From assembly GCF_000400365.1 (NCBI RefSeq), contig NZ_BAOG01000041.1:62001-126000 (forward strand): DNA of 64,000 nucleotides, in the 5' to 3' direction. The position numbers and the translations under genes are program-made. Origin of the DNA: Vibrio jasicida CAIM 1864 = LMG 25398 (GTDB taxonomy: Bacteria > Pseudomonadota > Gammaproteobacteria > Enterobacterales > Vibrionaceae). Position 1 is the stretch's first letter. Each line of letters begins with the position of its first letter. This document shows positions 29,884 through 39,090 of this stretch, in pieces. Under the pieces are notes generated by a model. It searched no databases. It was not told the DNA's origin and saw nothing but the letters and a program-made list of their open reading frames with translations.

Positions 29884-31416
29884 TTACTCTTGCCAGTAGG
29901 GCTCAACTTCCACGCTGATGGCTCGCGTCTGATCCATCGCGTGCAAAATAGAACGCTCTTGACGATGTAACCAACGTTCCAGTTGCTCTTGCTCTTCCCC
30001 TTCTAACATACCAACCAATGGCAATAGATGGTTCAACATCAGCAAGTCATCAATACCATGCACTAAATCAGCCCATGGCAGTCGGAAACTATTACGTTCT
30101 TCCGAATCGTACAAACTCGCAAAGCCGATACCCGTATAGAGATTTCGTAATAGACGGTAACGTTGATCAACGTATTCTTGTCCTGACAGCTGACGCTCCG
30201 CTGGGAATGCTTCCATCAGCTCCGCCCAAGTGCGATCCAATTGCGTGACAGAAAACGGCTGGATATTCGCAGACATTTTTTCACTAGCTTTGTCGTCTAA
30301 GAAAGGTTGCCAACCACGAGTGAGAATCCAACGGCTCAAATCCAATAGCAGACCGGTGTAACGTGCCGAACTGAGGAGTTGAAGGGTCTCTTCACGACCA
30401 GGTAGCTCTTCTAGTTGCTGCGTCAACTCAGAAACTAAGAACTTACGAGCATCCAGTTTACGTAACACATTACCTTTATCATCTAAAAGCTCTTCTAAGT
30501 GCGCGTGCTCGTCTAGCCACTCTAGCTCTTCTTCCAACCATTTTAGTTCTTGGCGTAAAATCGCACTGGCGCGACGCGGCACCATTCCACCAAAGATAGT
30601 CAGAGTCTGACGAATAAAACGAATTGAATTACCAATTTCGCGCAGAGCCTCAACACTGTCTCTTTCAGTAAAAATTTGCTCATGGTAATGCCAATGAGAA
30701 AGCGCATGCTCTAACGAGTTAATAAAGCAGTACTCTACGGTATCTGTCTTACTACTATCGACTAAAGACAAAGGCTTCACTTCATCCCCTGCATAGCCAC
30801 TCGCCAAGCGGTAACCTTTTGCGGCTTTGCTCAGGTTACCCAAGCGCATACCGCCAGCTTCACATAGACTACGAGCAAGAGTAAACAGTGCATCGGTTTG
30901 ACCTGATTTCAGTTCCAGTTCAACTTCGCAAATAGGATCTTGTTTCTCTTCCCCTTCGGCATCAACAGCAATTACAGCACCTTGGTCAAAAGCCACTTCG
31001 ATTTGACTGCCATCAGGCATACCAATCAGCCACTGTTCACGAGTGAAGTTGGTAGAGAATAGAGGGGTCAATTCTGATTGCAGCGTCGCAACGTCTTTAC
31101 CTACTGGCCAAATGTCAGAAGGGTGAAGCGTGAGTTCTGGCTCATTACTGGTGTGCTCAGCATTGTATTCTGGTCTTTGATGAAGGCCCGCTACAACGCG
31201 TCCTGCTGTTTTTACAGTTTGGACAAAAACGTCATCAAAACGGCGAATTCTTAAACCAATGTCGTGCTGTCTTAACCATTTATCAGCGGTATCAAAATAG
31301 GTGTTACCCAAGTCACGACAACTGTGCTGAAGTACTTTTGTTTCAGAAATTTTTGCTCTTAAAGTTTCTGAAAATTCAGGAGAAACAAAAAACTTCAGTT
31401 CTATCTCGGTTTCCAT
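29884..31416 (-). CDS. ygiF: Inorganic triphosphatase YgiF (CYTH-CHAD)
   Basis: YgiF hydrolyses inorganic tripolyphosphate. The 510-residue protein has an N-terminal CYTH triphosphate-tunnel domain (about residues 1-200). Its signature ETEIELKF at the very start supplies the metal-binding Glu residues, and RIRRFDD, EVELELKSG and KAAKGYRL add tunnel residues. A helical C-terminal CHAD domain (about 215-500) is thought to bind polyphosphate. An upstream extension of 19 codons is open, but ExExK must be N-terminal, so the ATG at 31414-31416 is chosen. It faces away from the phosphate-uptake pair downstream. Confidence 0.93.
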   Translation of the reverse strand: METEIELKFFVSPEFSETLRAKISETKVLQHSCRDLGNTYFDTADKWLRQHDIGLRIRRFDDVFVQTVKTAGRVVAGLHQRPEYNAEHTSNEPELTLHPSDIWPVGKDVATLQSELTPLFSTNFTREQWLIGMPDGSQIEVAFDQGAVIAVDAEGEEKQDPICEVELELKSGQTDALFTLARSLCEAGGMRLGNLSKAAKGYRLASGYAGDEVKPLSLVDSSKTDTVEYCFINSLEHALSHWHYHEQIFTERDSVEALREIGNSIRFIRQTLTIFGGMVPRRASAILRQELKWLEEELEWLDEHAHLEELLDDKGNVLRKLDARKFLVSELTQQLEELPGREETLQLLSSARYTGLLLDLSRWILTRGWQPFLDDKASEKMSANIQPFSVTQLDRTWAELMEAFPAERQLSGQEYVDQRYRLLRNLYTGIGFASLYDSEERNSFRLPWADLVHGIDDLLMLNHLLPLVGMLEGEEQEQLERWLHRQERSILHAMDQTRAISVEVEPYWQE

Positions 31417-31615
31417 AGCTATACCTTTCAAAGCAGATAGAAACAGGATATTGCCTAATTTCTCACACGGCAAGAAAGAAATATCACCGGAATGATGATC
31501 TAAAACAGTTTTAAAGAGTGATTTAATGCGTTACCATGCGCGCCTTTATAGCCATCGTTCAACATTTCGCCAAGAAATGGTGTATGTTTTTTTAAGGTTA
31601 TAGCTATTAGGTTGA

Positions 31616-32302
31616 ATGACCATGCCAGTAAATACAATTATGGGGTTATTTGCAAAGTCCCCAATTAAGCCTTTGCAACGCCACGTTGTCTGTGTCAACG
31701 AATGTTGTTCACACTTGGTTAAGTTCTTTGAAGTATCTTCAAAGGGTGACTGGGAAAAAGCAGCAGAAATTCGCGCTCAAATTTCTCACCTAGAGAAAGA
31801 AGCAGACGTTCTGAAACGTGAAATCCGTCTAAAACTGCCTCGCGGTTTGTTCATGCCAGTCGATCGTACTGACATGCTTGAGCTTCTGACTCAACAGGAC
31901 AAACTTGCTAACCTGGCAAAAGACATTGCTGGCCGTGTATATGGCCGTCAACTTGTCATTCCAGAGGCTCTCCAATCAAATTTCCTCGCTTACGTTCAAC
32001 GATGTCTTGATGCGGCTGACCAGGCGCAAAAAGTGATCAATGAACTTGATGAACTTCTTGAAACTGGCTTTAAAGGCCGTGAAGTAACGCTAGTTGCTGA
32101 AATGATTAATCAACTAGATGTTATCGAAGATGACACCGATGCCATGCAGATTGAATTACGCCAACAATTGATGGCGATTGAACCTGACATGAACCCTATC
32201 GACGTCATGTTCTTGTACAAGATTCTTGAATGGGTAGGTGGTATTGCCGACCAAGCGCAGCGCGTAGGTGCTCGTTTGGAAGTCATGCTATCTCGATCTT
32301 AA
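31616..32302 (+). CDS. PhoU-like (TIGR00153/DUF47) protein paired with Pit
   Basis: The 228-residue protein is all helical in appearance and matches the DUF47/TIGR00153 family. These proteins resemble PhoU and are almost always encoded just upstream of Pit phosphate transporters. The family core is MGLFAKSPIKPLQRHV at the start, with HLEKEADVLKREIRLKLPRG and a second helix set ending LEVMLSRS. It probably modulates Pit activity. Start at 31616 or the internal ATG at 31622 are both possible; the latter matches the usual family N-terminus MPVNTIMG. It lies 130 bp before pit. Confidence 0.9.
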   Translation: MTMPVNTIMGLFAKSPIKPLQRHVVCVNECCSHLVKFFEVSSKGDWEKAAEIRAQISHLEKEADVLKREIRLKLPRGLFMPVDRTDMLELLTQQDKLANLAKDIAGRVYGRQLVIPEALQSNFLAYVQRCLDAADQAQKVINELDELLETGFKGREVTLVAEMINQLDVIEDDTDAMQIELRQQLMAIEPDMNPIDVMFLYKILEWVGGIADQAQRVGARLEVMLSRS

Positions 32303-32432
32303 ATCATAAGTTAACGACATAACGAAGAGCATTACGAATGCAAGTCAGATGGACGATGACGAGATTCACCGTCTTATGGGCTGATGCGCGCTAAATTTTG
32401 CTCCGCTTGTTATAAAACAACTAGGTATTACG

Positions 32433-33692
32433 ATGGATATCCTCGCTAACTACGGCACTGTCCTGATTATTGTTGCAGCAGCTTTCGGTTTCTTGATGGC
32501 TATTGGTATTGGTGCGAATGACGTTGCGAACGCAATGGGCACCTCAGTCGGCTCGAAAGCACTAACCGTTAAACAAGCGATCATTATCGCAATGATCTTT
32601 GAATTTGCGGGTGCATACCTTGCAGGTGGTGAAGTTACCGATACGATCCGTAAAGGTGTTATCGAAACCTCTCTATTCGCACATCAACCTGATGTTCTTG
32701 TATTTGGCATGATGTCTGCGCTTCTAGCGGCTGGTACATGGCTACTACTTGCGTCATACATGGGTTGGCCTGTTTCTACGACCCACTCGATCATCGGTGC
32801 AATCATCGGTTTCGCATGTGTGTCTGTAGGTACTGAAGCGGTTGACTGGGCAAGTGTTCAAGGCATTGTTGGCAGCTGGATTATTACGCCGGTTATCTCA
32901 GGTTTCTTTGCTTACGTTATCTTTGTCAGTGCCCAACGCCTGATTTTTGATACTGAGAACCCACTATTCAACGCAAAACGTTTCGTTCCAGTTTACATGT
33001 TCATCACGACAATGGTGATTGCACTTGTAACCATCAAAAAAGGCCTCAAACACGTTGGCCTTCACCTAAGTAACGGTGAAGCATGGATGTGGGCAGCGGT
33101 AATCTCAGCAGCAGTAATGGCTGGCGGTTACTTCTACATTCAGAAGAAATTCGCTAACCGTGAAGAAGACCACGGCTTCGCAGGTGTTGAAGGTATCTTC
33201 TCTGTACTGATGGTTATCACTGCGTGTGCGATGGCATTTGCACACGGTTCTAACGACGTAGCGAACGCGATCGGTCCACTATCTGCGGTTGTTTCAACGG
33301 TTGAGCACATGGGTGAAATCACAGGTAAGAGCACCATCGCATGGTGGATTCTTCCTCTAGGTGGTTTTGGTATCGTCGTTGGTCTTGCGACACTTGGTCA
33401 CAAAGTAATGGCAACCGTTGGTACAGGCATCACTGAACTAACACCAAGCCGTGGTTTTGCAGCGCAGCTTGCTACAGCATGTACGGTTGTTCTAGCGTCA
33501 GGTACTGGTCTACCTATTTCAACGACTCAGACACTGGTTGGTGCGGTTCTAGGTGTTGGTTTCGCTCGCGGTATCGCAGCACTAAACCTAGGCGTAGTAC
33601 GTAACATCGTAGCTTCATGGATTGTTACCCTACCAGCAGGCGCACTATTGGCAGTCGTATTCTTCTACGGCATCCAAGCGATGTTCTCGTAA
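32433..33692 (+). CDS. pitA: Low-affinity inorganic phosphate transporter Pit
   Basis: Pit is a proton-coupled permease for metal-phosphate. The 419-residue protein has about ten hydrophobic segments and the two inverted-repeat signatures GANDVANAMGTSVGS (about residues 27-41) and AHGSNDVANAIGP (about 269-281). Each repeat pairs with a second motif, GWPVSTTHSIIGA and GLPISTTQTLVGA, the pattern of the PiT family. It is shorter than E. coli PitA because the central hydrophilic loop is small. No Pho-box-like repeat was seen upstream of the pair, consistent with constitutive low-affinity uptake. Confidence 0.95.
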   Translation: MDILANYGTVLIIVAAAFGFLMAIGIGANDVANAMGTSVGSKALTVKQAIIIAMIFEFAGAYLAGGEVTDTIRKGVIETSLFAHQPDVLVFGMMSALLAAGTWLLLASYMGWPVSTTHSIIGAIIGFACVSVGTEAVDWASVQGIVGSWIITPVISGFFAYVIFVSAQRLIFDTENPLFNAKRFVPVYMFITTMVIALVTIKKGLKHVGLHLSNGEAWMWAAVISAAVMAGGYFYIQKKFANREEDHGFAGVEGIFSVLMVITACAMAFAHGSNDVANAIGPLSAVVSTVEHMGEITGKSTIAWWILPLGGFGIVVGLATLGHKVMATVGTGITELTPSRGFAAQLATACTVVLASGTGLPISTTQTLVGAVLGVGFARGIAALNLGVVRNIVASWIVTLPAGALLAVVFFYGIQAMFS

Positions 33693-33741
33693 GACAGACC
33701 GTCAATAGATTGTAAGCGCTTTGTCATTATTGACTCAAACG

Positions 33742-33773
33742 CACAGAAAGGGAGGCTTTGCCTCCCTTCTTTG
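33742..33773 (+). terminator. Terminator of pitA
   Basis: GAAAGGGAGGC (33746-33756) pairs with GCCTCCCTTC (33760-33769), loop TTT, followed by TTTG. Confidence 0.82.
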
Positions 33774-33870
33774 TTGCACCGAAGTTTGAAACTGCATAAT
33801 ATTCGTCTATTTCCGGCTCCAATCATTCGGTGCCAAAGCTGTATCCAAGAAAATCGTTAAGGGATTTATT

Positions 33871-34482
33871 GTGAAAAAACTATTCATCACGGTTTTGTTT
33901 ACTTTGCTAGCAGCGCCAGCGGCACTAGCGGCAGACCGTTATATTTCTGATGACCTATTCACTTTTATGCACTCTGGTCCAAACAACACTTACCGCATTA
34001 TGGGTAGTGTTAACGCAGGCTCTAAAGTACAACTGCTGCAAGCAAATAAAGACACAGGTTACACACAGATTCGAGACGACCGCGGCCGCACTGGTTGGGT
34101 GCAAAGCAAGTTCGTCACAAACCAAGAGAGCATGGCAATTCGTATGCCTCGCATTGAGAAAGAACTGAAAGAAGTGAAGTCTCAACTTGCGAACGCTCGT
34201 CAAAACTCAGACACAGAGAAAGCGGGCCTAGTGACGTCACTAGAAACGCGTAACCAGCAAATCTCTGACCTTGAGAAGAAATACTCAGAGATCAGTGACC
34301 AACTGACTTCTGTAGAAACAGAGAACCGTGAGCTTCGCGCTAAGCTAGACACCCAAAAAGACGACATGCTACTTAAGTACTTCACTTACGGTGGTGGTGT
34401 TGCAGGTCTTGGTTTGCTGTTTGGTTTGATTCTTCCGCATATCATGCCACGCAGAAAGAAATCACCAGCAGGCTGGGCATAA
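33871..34482 (+). CDS. SH3-domain membrane protein, YgiM / TIGR04211 type
   Basis: The 203-residue protein has a signal peptide (about residues 1-20, ending ALA), then a bacterial SH3 domain (about 24-85). A coiled coil (about 92-165) precedes a C-terminal membrane helix (about 170-190) with the basic anchor PRRKKS. This is the layout of the YgiM/TIGR04211 family, whose function is unknown; SH3b domains often bind cell-wall peptides. The start is GTG at 33871 with AAGGGA upstream. In E. coli ygiM lies beside cca, which is present 5 kb away here. Confidence 0.87.
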   Translation: MKKLFITVLFTLLAAPAALAADRYISDDLFTFMHSGPNNTYRIMGSVNAGSKVQLLQANKDTGYTQIRDDRGRTGWVQSKFVTNQESMAIRMPRIEKELKEVKSQLANARQNSDTEKAGLVTSLETRNQQISDLEKKYSEISDQLTSVETENRELRAKLDTQKDDMLLKYFTYGGGVAGLGLLFGLILPHIMPRRKKSPAGWA

Positions 34483-34506
34483 TCGCTTTCAGCTAAACGG
34501 ATAAAG

Positions 34507-34537
34507 AAAAGCCAGTCGTACTCGACTGGCTTTTTTG
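34507..34537 (+). terminator. Terminator after the SH3-domain gene
   Basis: AAAAGCCAGTCG (34507-34518) pairs with CGACTGGCTTTT (34523-34534), loop TACT, then T-run. Confidence 0.92.
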
Positions 34538-34563
34538 TTGGCTTCGTTTAACGAGATACCTTG

Positions 34564-36294
34564 TTACTCCCCCATTGAACTGGATGCTCGTCGTCTATCC
34601 GTTGCGCCGTAAATCTTGCCATCCTTAACTTCAATCGCATTCAACCCACTCACCACAGGTATTACGTGCACTGGGTAACCTAATTCCATGAACTCCGGAA
34701 CGAGCATTTCTGCAAAGGTCTTCTTCTCCACCAACAAGCCAGTCGGATCGTAGGGCTTAGTTCGGTCAATCTTGGTGCCGTATTGAATATTCGGTAGATC
34801 AATCGCCTCCTGCGCAGACAAGTTCCAGTCGAGAACCCCTACAAGGGTCTTTAAAACATAACCTGGGATTTGCGAACTGCCAGGAGAGCCCACAACCAAA
34901 CGTAAGTCATTGCTGCTGTCCATGACCATTAAAGGCGTGATGGCTGATCGCGGACGTTTACCTGCCTCAATGGCATTTTGCGTCGGTTTACCATTGACTG
35001 TTGGCATGGGAGAGAAGTTTGCCATTTGCGCATTCAAAATCACGCCATCGACCATCACACCCGCTCCCATTCCAGTCCCAACGGTACTGGTCATCGCAAT
35101 GGCATTGCCCTCTTTATCAATGATGGAAATATGCCCGGTATCTTTGCTCTCAAAGCCTTGGTATTGCGCATACTGCATTGGCGTTACCTGTCCAGCTTTC
35201 GGACTATCTTTTGCCACACCATAATCTGGAATCAATTCTCGTCTTTCATCGAGATAATCGTTATCCAACAGTTGCTCAATCGGAGTCTCTATATAATCAG
35301 GGTCACCGGCGTAAGCGATGCGATCGGCTTTTGCAACACGCATTGCCTCCGTCATCAAACGCCAAGGTTCAACATCTGTTTTCGCCATTTGAGAGAGACC
35401 ATAAGGTTCAAGCAACTTAAGGCTTTGTGCGACCATCACTCCACCAGAAGCCGGATAACCAAATGACACAACCTTATTGCCTCGATACTCGGTCTCAATG
35501 ATGTCACGTTGCTTAACTTGGTAGTTTTTGAAGTCCGACAAAGACAGCTTCTCATGTTGGTCTCCAATACGGCTGTTGACTGTCTCAACGATGTGCTTAC
35601 CAAACTCACCGCCATAGAGGTATTCATCACCTTGTCGAGCGATCTGTTTTAGCGTTTCGGCCATCTTAGGGTTCTTCATCAACGTGCCTGTCGGCTTAAT
35701 CTCATTACCTTGCCAATACAGTGCTTTTATCTCTGGGTCTTGTTTCAACCGCGCTTGCTCGCGTACGACAATATCGTAGGTGTAGCTGTTCATAGCATAA
35801 CCTTCGCTTGCCAATTCAATTGCAGGCTTCATCAATTCAGACCACGCAAGCTTGCCGTATTGCTCGTGTGTGGAATAGAGCAATCGTAAGGTTCCCGGAA
35901 CGGCAATAGAACGAGGGCCAAGAATGTCATTGCGGCTGAGTACTTCTCCGTTTTCTACAAACATATTCGGGTTCGCACTAGAAGGCGCTTCATCTCGACC
36001 ATCAAGCGCAAGAAACTGTTGCTTATCGTGCTGGTAAAACAAAGCAAATGTACCGCCACCGATACCTGTCATATCCGGTTCAACGACCGACATCACCATC
36101 TGCATCGCCACCATGGCATCAACCGCGTTACCGCCTTGCTTCAATATCGTGTAACCAGCACTGCTCACATAAGGATTGGTTGCGCTTACCATAAAATGCT
36201 CACCAGTATTATCTGGCGTAATCGGAAAAGGTTCAGGCTTTGTGGCATAGCTCACCGCGGCAACCAAGCTCAAAGAAAAAGTAAGAATACGCAT
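34564..36294 (-). CDS. ggt: Gamma-glutamyltransferase (glutathione hydrolase)
   Basis: GGT cleaves glutathione and other gamma-glutamyl peptides in the periplasm after cutting itself into two subunits. The 576-residue protein from the ATG at 36292-36294 has a signal peptide (about residues 1-17). The large subunit carries GIGGGTFALFY. The autoprocessing site is DTGHIS, with nucleophile Thr386, and GSPGSSQIPGYV forms the oxyanion region. The frame is open 24 codons further upstream, but signal peptide and a GGAA site favour this start. It is monocistronic; glutathione or gamma-glutamyl-peptide salvage is the expected role. Confidence 0.94.
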   Translation of the reverse strand: MRILTFSLSLVAAVSYATKPEPFPITPDNTGEHFMVSATNPYVSSAGYTILKQGGNAVDAMVAMQMVMSVVEPDMTGIGGGTFALFYQHDKQQFLALDGRDEAPSSANPNMFVENGEVLSRNDILGPRSIAVPGTLRLLYSTHEQYGKLAWSELMKPAIELASEGYAMNSYTYDIVVREQARLKQDPEIKALYWQGNEIKPTGTLMKNPKMAETLKQIARQGDEYLYGGEFGKHIVETVNSRIGDQHEKLSLSDFKNYQVKQRDIIETEYRGNKVVSFGYPASGGVMVAQSLKLLEPYGLSQMAKTDVEPWRLMTEAMRVAKADRIAYAGDPDYIETPIEQLLDNDYLDERRELIPDYGVAKDSPKAGQVTPMQYAQYQGFESKDTGHISIIDKEGNAIAMTSTVGTGMGAGVMVDGVILNAQMANFSPMPTVNGKPTQNAIEAGKRPRSAITPLMVMDSSNDLRLVVGSPGSSQIPGYVLKTLVGVLDWNLSAQEAIDLPNIQYGTKIDRTKPYDPTGLLVEKKTFAEMLVPEFMELGYPVHVIPVVSGLNAIEVKDGKIYGATDRRRASSSMGE

Positions 36295-36517
36295 ACGTTC
36301 CGTATAGACTCCTGTAATTTTATAGAGGTCTAACGTTGACCAAATGCTTATTGCCAAGTTCGTCAATATGGTGTTTTTTTACACAACCCTGACCCGATAG
36401 GCATGATCAATCCATCAGCAATATCGAAGCCCTTTTAAGCACTGGTGTAAGGTATATTTTGTTTCTTTGACGGTTTGGAAATCATTAACCAAACCAATAG
36501 GGAGAAGCTTGTAGAAG

Positions 36518-36552
36518 AGACAAAAAAGCCAGCGAATAACTTCACTGGCTTC
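36518..36552 (-). terminator. Terminator of gspA-gspB
   Basis: AAGCCAGCGA with TTCACTGGCTT form a stem with one wobble and a 4-6 nt loop; on the minus strand it ends in TTTTTTG. It lies 22 bp past the gspB stop. Confidence 0.8.
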
Positions 36553-36573
36553 TATTAGATTCGGGTTAGATCG

Positions 36574-37299
36574 TTACCCTTTCCATTCATATAATGCAGG
36601 AATTCGGATCTGTTCCCCTTGGAACTCGACGATCACCGCTTGTGGTTGGATCTCTTTTAACGTGATTTGACCATCCACCACATCACCTTGGTGGTATTCA
36701 ACGTTATTGATCTTCACCCAACGTCGCTTAGTATCGCTTGAATACATGTGCGTTTGTAAATTCAATGCCGGCAAGCGGCCATGCCATTGGCGTGCATCAT
36801 ACTCAAGATCGTTCATCTGAGCTTCTGAGCGCGTAGGCTGATCATTGTTCGCCATCGCATTTTCAACTTTCATCGCTAAATCAGGGGACAACGAAGACAA
36901 GTCGAGATCATCTAACGACAGTCCGAGATCATCCTGCCCAACTTTCGTTTGCGAAGTCTGCTTTGTTTTCTCTGGCACAGAAAGTAATGATTGCTCACCC
37001 GGCACTGATTCATTACTCACATAATCTTGCCCGACAAAGGTGCCCATACTTCTCGATAACTCTGCACTTGGCCACTCACGTTGCAACTGAGCAAGCTGAG
37101 TCACCTCAGGGTAGTCAAGCGTTTCAAAGTTTGGTCTTAACTTAACAGGCTCAGGAGCTGGCACTTGAACCGTCATCGGCTCTTGGGCAACTCTGGGGGC
37201 TTGCATTTCTGGCGTCAAAAGGTCCATATACCAAGCGACGCCAACAGCGGTTAGGCTTACAGGCAGTAGAAAAAGCCCAATGTGTTTCATCATCGGCAT
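36574..37299 (-). CDS. gspB: Type II secretion assembly factor GspB
   Basis: GspB (ExeB) works with GspA to insert and assemble the type II secretion secretin through the peptidoglycan. The 241-residue protein has one N-terminal membrane helix (about residues 6-26) and a Pro-rich periplasmic linker. The C-terminal GspB domain (about 165-241) ends VIVEFQGEQIRIPALYEWKG. Its ATG overlaps the gspA stop by 1 bp (TAATG), so the two are translationally coupled. The structural secretion operon is not in this window. Confidence 0.93.
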   Translation of the reverse strand: MPMMKHIGLFLLPVSLTAVGVAWYMDLLTPEMQAPRVAQEPMTVQVPAPEPVKLRPNFETLDYPEVTQLAQLQREWPSAELSRSMGTFVGQDYVSNESVPGEQSLLSVPEKTKQTSQTKVGQDDLGLSLDDLDLSSLSPDLAMKVENAMANNDQPTRSEAQMNDLEYDARQWHGRLPALNLQTHMYSSDTKRRWVKINNVEYHQGDVVDGQITLKEIQPQAVIVEFQGEQIRIPALYEWKG

Positions 37300-38942
37300 T
37301 ATGCTTCCTCCTCATTGATTTGCGCTAAGGCTGGAGCATCAGGTTGTGCGCTTTGTTGTAAGCGCTCTAATGTACGTTGACCTGCAATGCCATCCACACC
37401 AATGCCTTGCCAGCGCTGGAAGAGTTCCACACGCTCTTTCATTGCACCATCATAAATGTCTGTACTTAGTGGTTGTTCATTTACCGCTTCTGCCAGCAAC
37501 TTGTCCAACACTTCAATTGCAGGCCCTTCCATATCAAGACGCAGAGTATCTTTTAGAGGCGCTTGCCATAACTCGATGATATTGCCCTGCCACAGTGGTT
37601 TTAGCCACGATATAGGTAGGCGTAGGCGCTCCTTACCATTGAGCACTTCCACCTTACCGTCACCAATCGCATACAAAATGACGTAACCCACTTCCCCTTG
37701 ATAATTCAGTTCTAATATCACTGGACGATTCTGCTGAACCAATAGCGGCCATGTTGCCATCTTTCGCTCACAACGCATTGTTGATTGTGGCTCAGATAAA
37801 CAAAGATTGTCGCGAACTGAAGCGCGGTAGCCCCATAGTTTGTAAAGATCGTTAACGGCTAAATTTGATTGGGTTTGTGCTAACAGTTGTTCACGTTGTT
37901 CATTGGTCAATTGCTCATTGGTCAATTGCTCATTAACAATTGGGGCAACAACCGCTGGTTGTATTGGCGTTTGAGCAGCAACCGTAGGTGCAGTATTTGT
38001 TGGCACCTCCATAGGCATATTGTGCGTCACTGCCCAACCAACACCTAATGCCGCAAACACACCAATGGCAACCGAGCCCCACGCAGGCCATTCAAAGCTA
38101 CGGCGAATTGGCTTATCCTGCTGATAAATCTCGGCTTGGAACTGCATCACCTCTTCACACGCTTGATGTACTGTCTGTCGATCAACGACTACATTGCCCT
38201 TGTAGTAACTCATGTTCAGTGACTTATCACACACAAGGTTGATAAGGCGTGGAATGCCGTGGCTATACTTGGCAATCAGCTTAGTCGAACTGCGATCGAA
38301 CAACTGCTGGTCACCACCTGCGGTATGCAAACGAAACGCAATGTAGTCAGCGGTTTCCTTTTCATCCAACGGCAATAAGTGATAACGACCAGTAATACGC
38401 TGTGCAAGCTGACGTAGCTGCGTCGTTTGCAGCAAGCGTTGTAGCTCTGGCTGGCCAACCAAGAGCACTTTAAGCAGCTTTCTGGTGTCCGTTTCTAAGT
38501 TGGTAAGTAGACGCAACTGCTCAAGAACATCAGCGGCGAGGTGCTGCGCCTCATCAATCACTAATAACGTCGTCCAACCTAATTTATGGTTACGCAGCAA
38601 GTACTCATGAATCGCTTGGTTAAGCTGCTTGAGCGTCGCATCTTGCGGATAAGTTACTTTGAACTCATCACAAATAGCCTCAAGCAAGTCTCGGCTAGAA
38701 AAGGTTGGATTAAGAATCAAGCCTGCTTTGGTGTTCTCATCCAAATTCGCCAACATAGCTTTCGCGACGGTGGTTTTGCCTGTCCCTACTTCGCCTGTCA
38801 GCATGGCAAAACCACCACCATCGCCTAACCCCGCCTGAAGATGCGTGATCGCCTCTTTATGACGTTGGCTCAGATACAGATAACGCGAGTTTGGAACAAT
38901 CGAAAATGGCAGTTCAACAAACCCGAAAAAGTCCTTATACAT
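37299..38942 (-). CDS. gspA: Type II secretion ATPase GspA (ExeA) with peptidoglycan-binding domain
   Basis: GspA is an inner-membrane ATPase that remodels peptidoglycan contacts so that the GspD secretin can multimerise. The 547-residue protein has an AAA domain (Walker A GEVGTGKTT, about residues 49-57; Walker B LLVIDEAQHL, about 123-132) and a membrane helix (about 287-305). A Pro/Thr-rich linker contains tandem EQLTN repeats (about 337-348). A C39-peptidase-like segment and a C-terminal peptidoglycan-binding domain (about 495-535, GVDGIAGQRTLERL) follow. It is the first gene of gspAB and diverges from cca. Confidence 0.94.
   Translation of the reverse strand: MYKDFFGFVELPFSIVPNSRYLYLSQRHKEAITHLQAGLGDGGGFAMLTGEVGTGKTTVAKAMLANLDENTKAGLILNPTFSSRDLLEAICDEFKVTYPQDATLKQLNQAIHEYLLRNHKLGWTTLLVIDEAQHLAADVLEQLRLLTNLETDTRKLLKVLLVGQPELQRLLQTTQLRQLAQRITGRYHLLPLDEKETADYIAFRLHTAGGDQQLFDRSSTKLIAKYSHGIPRLINLVCDKSLNMSYYKGNVVVDRQTVHQACEEVMQFQAEIYQQDKPIRRSFEWPAWGSVAIGVFAALGVGWAVTHNMPMEVPTNTAPTVAAQTPIQPAVVAPIVNEQLTNEQLTNEQREQLLAQTQSNLAVNDLYKLWGYRASVRDNLCLSEPQSTMRCERKMATWPLLVQQNRPVILELNYQGEVGYVILYAIGDGKVEVLNGKERLRLPISWLKPLWQGNIIELWQAPLKDTLRLDMEGPAIEVLDKLLAEAVNEQPLSTDIYDGAMKERVELFQRWQGIGVDGIAGQRTLERLQQSAQPDAPALAQINEEEA
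37901..37934. repeat. 15-bp tandem repeat inside gspA
   Basis: CATTGGTCAATTGCT occurs twice in direct tandem (37901-37915, 37916-37930) and begins a degenerate third copy. It encodes in-frame QLTNE units in the linker after the membrane helix, so copy-number change would alter length without frameshift. Confidence 0.85.
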
Positions 38943-39090
38943 TAGGATCTCCAGCTAAAACCCTCCCGCAATCAAATCGGGATATTCCTTATTAGACTTA
39001 AACAAAGCGCTAAGTTCTTTTAGATGTGAAGAAAAGTACCATTGCTTGCTACAATGTCCAACGTCATATCCATAAATTAAGAGGTAATCC

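Noticed and set aside
31474..31615. Pho box before the PhoU-like/pit pair
   Set aside because: No CTGTCA-type direct repeats at 11-bp spacing were found, in contrast to the olsF promoter.
36574..38942. Full type II secretion locus
   Set aside because: Only gspA and gspB are here; no secretin, pseudopilin or GspE/F genes are nearby.
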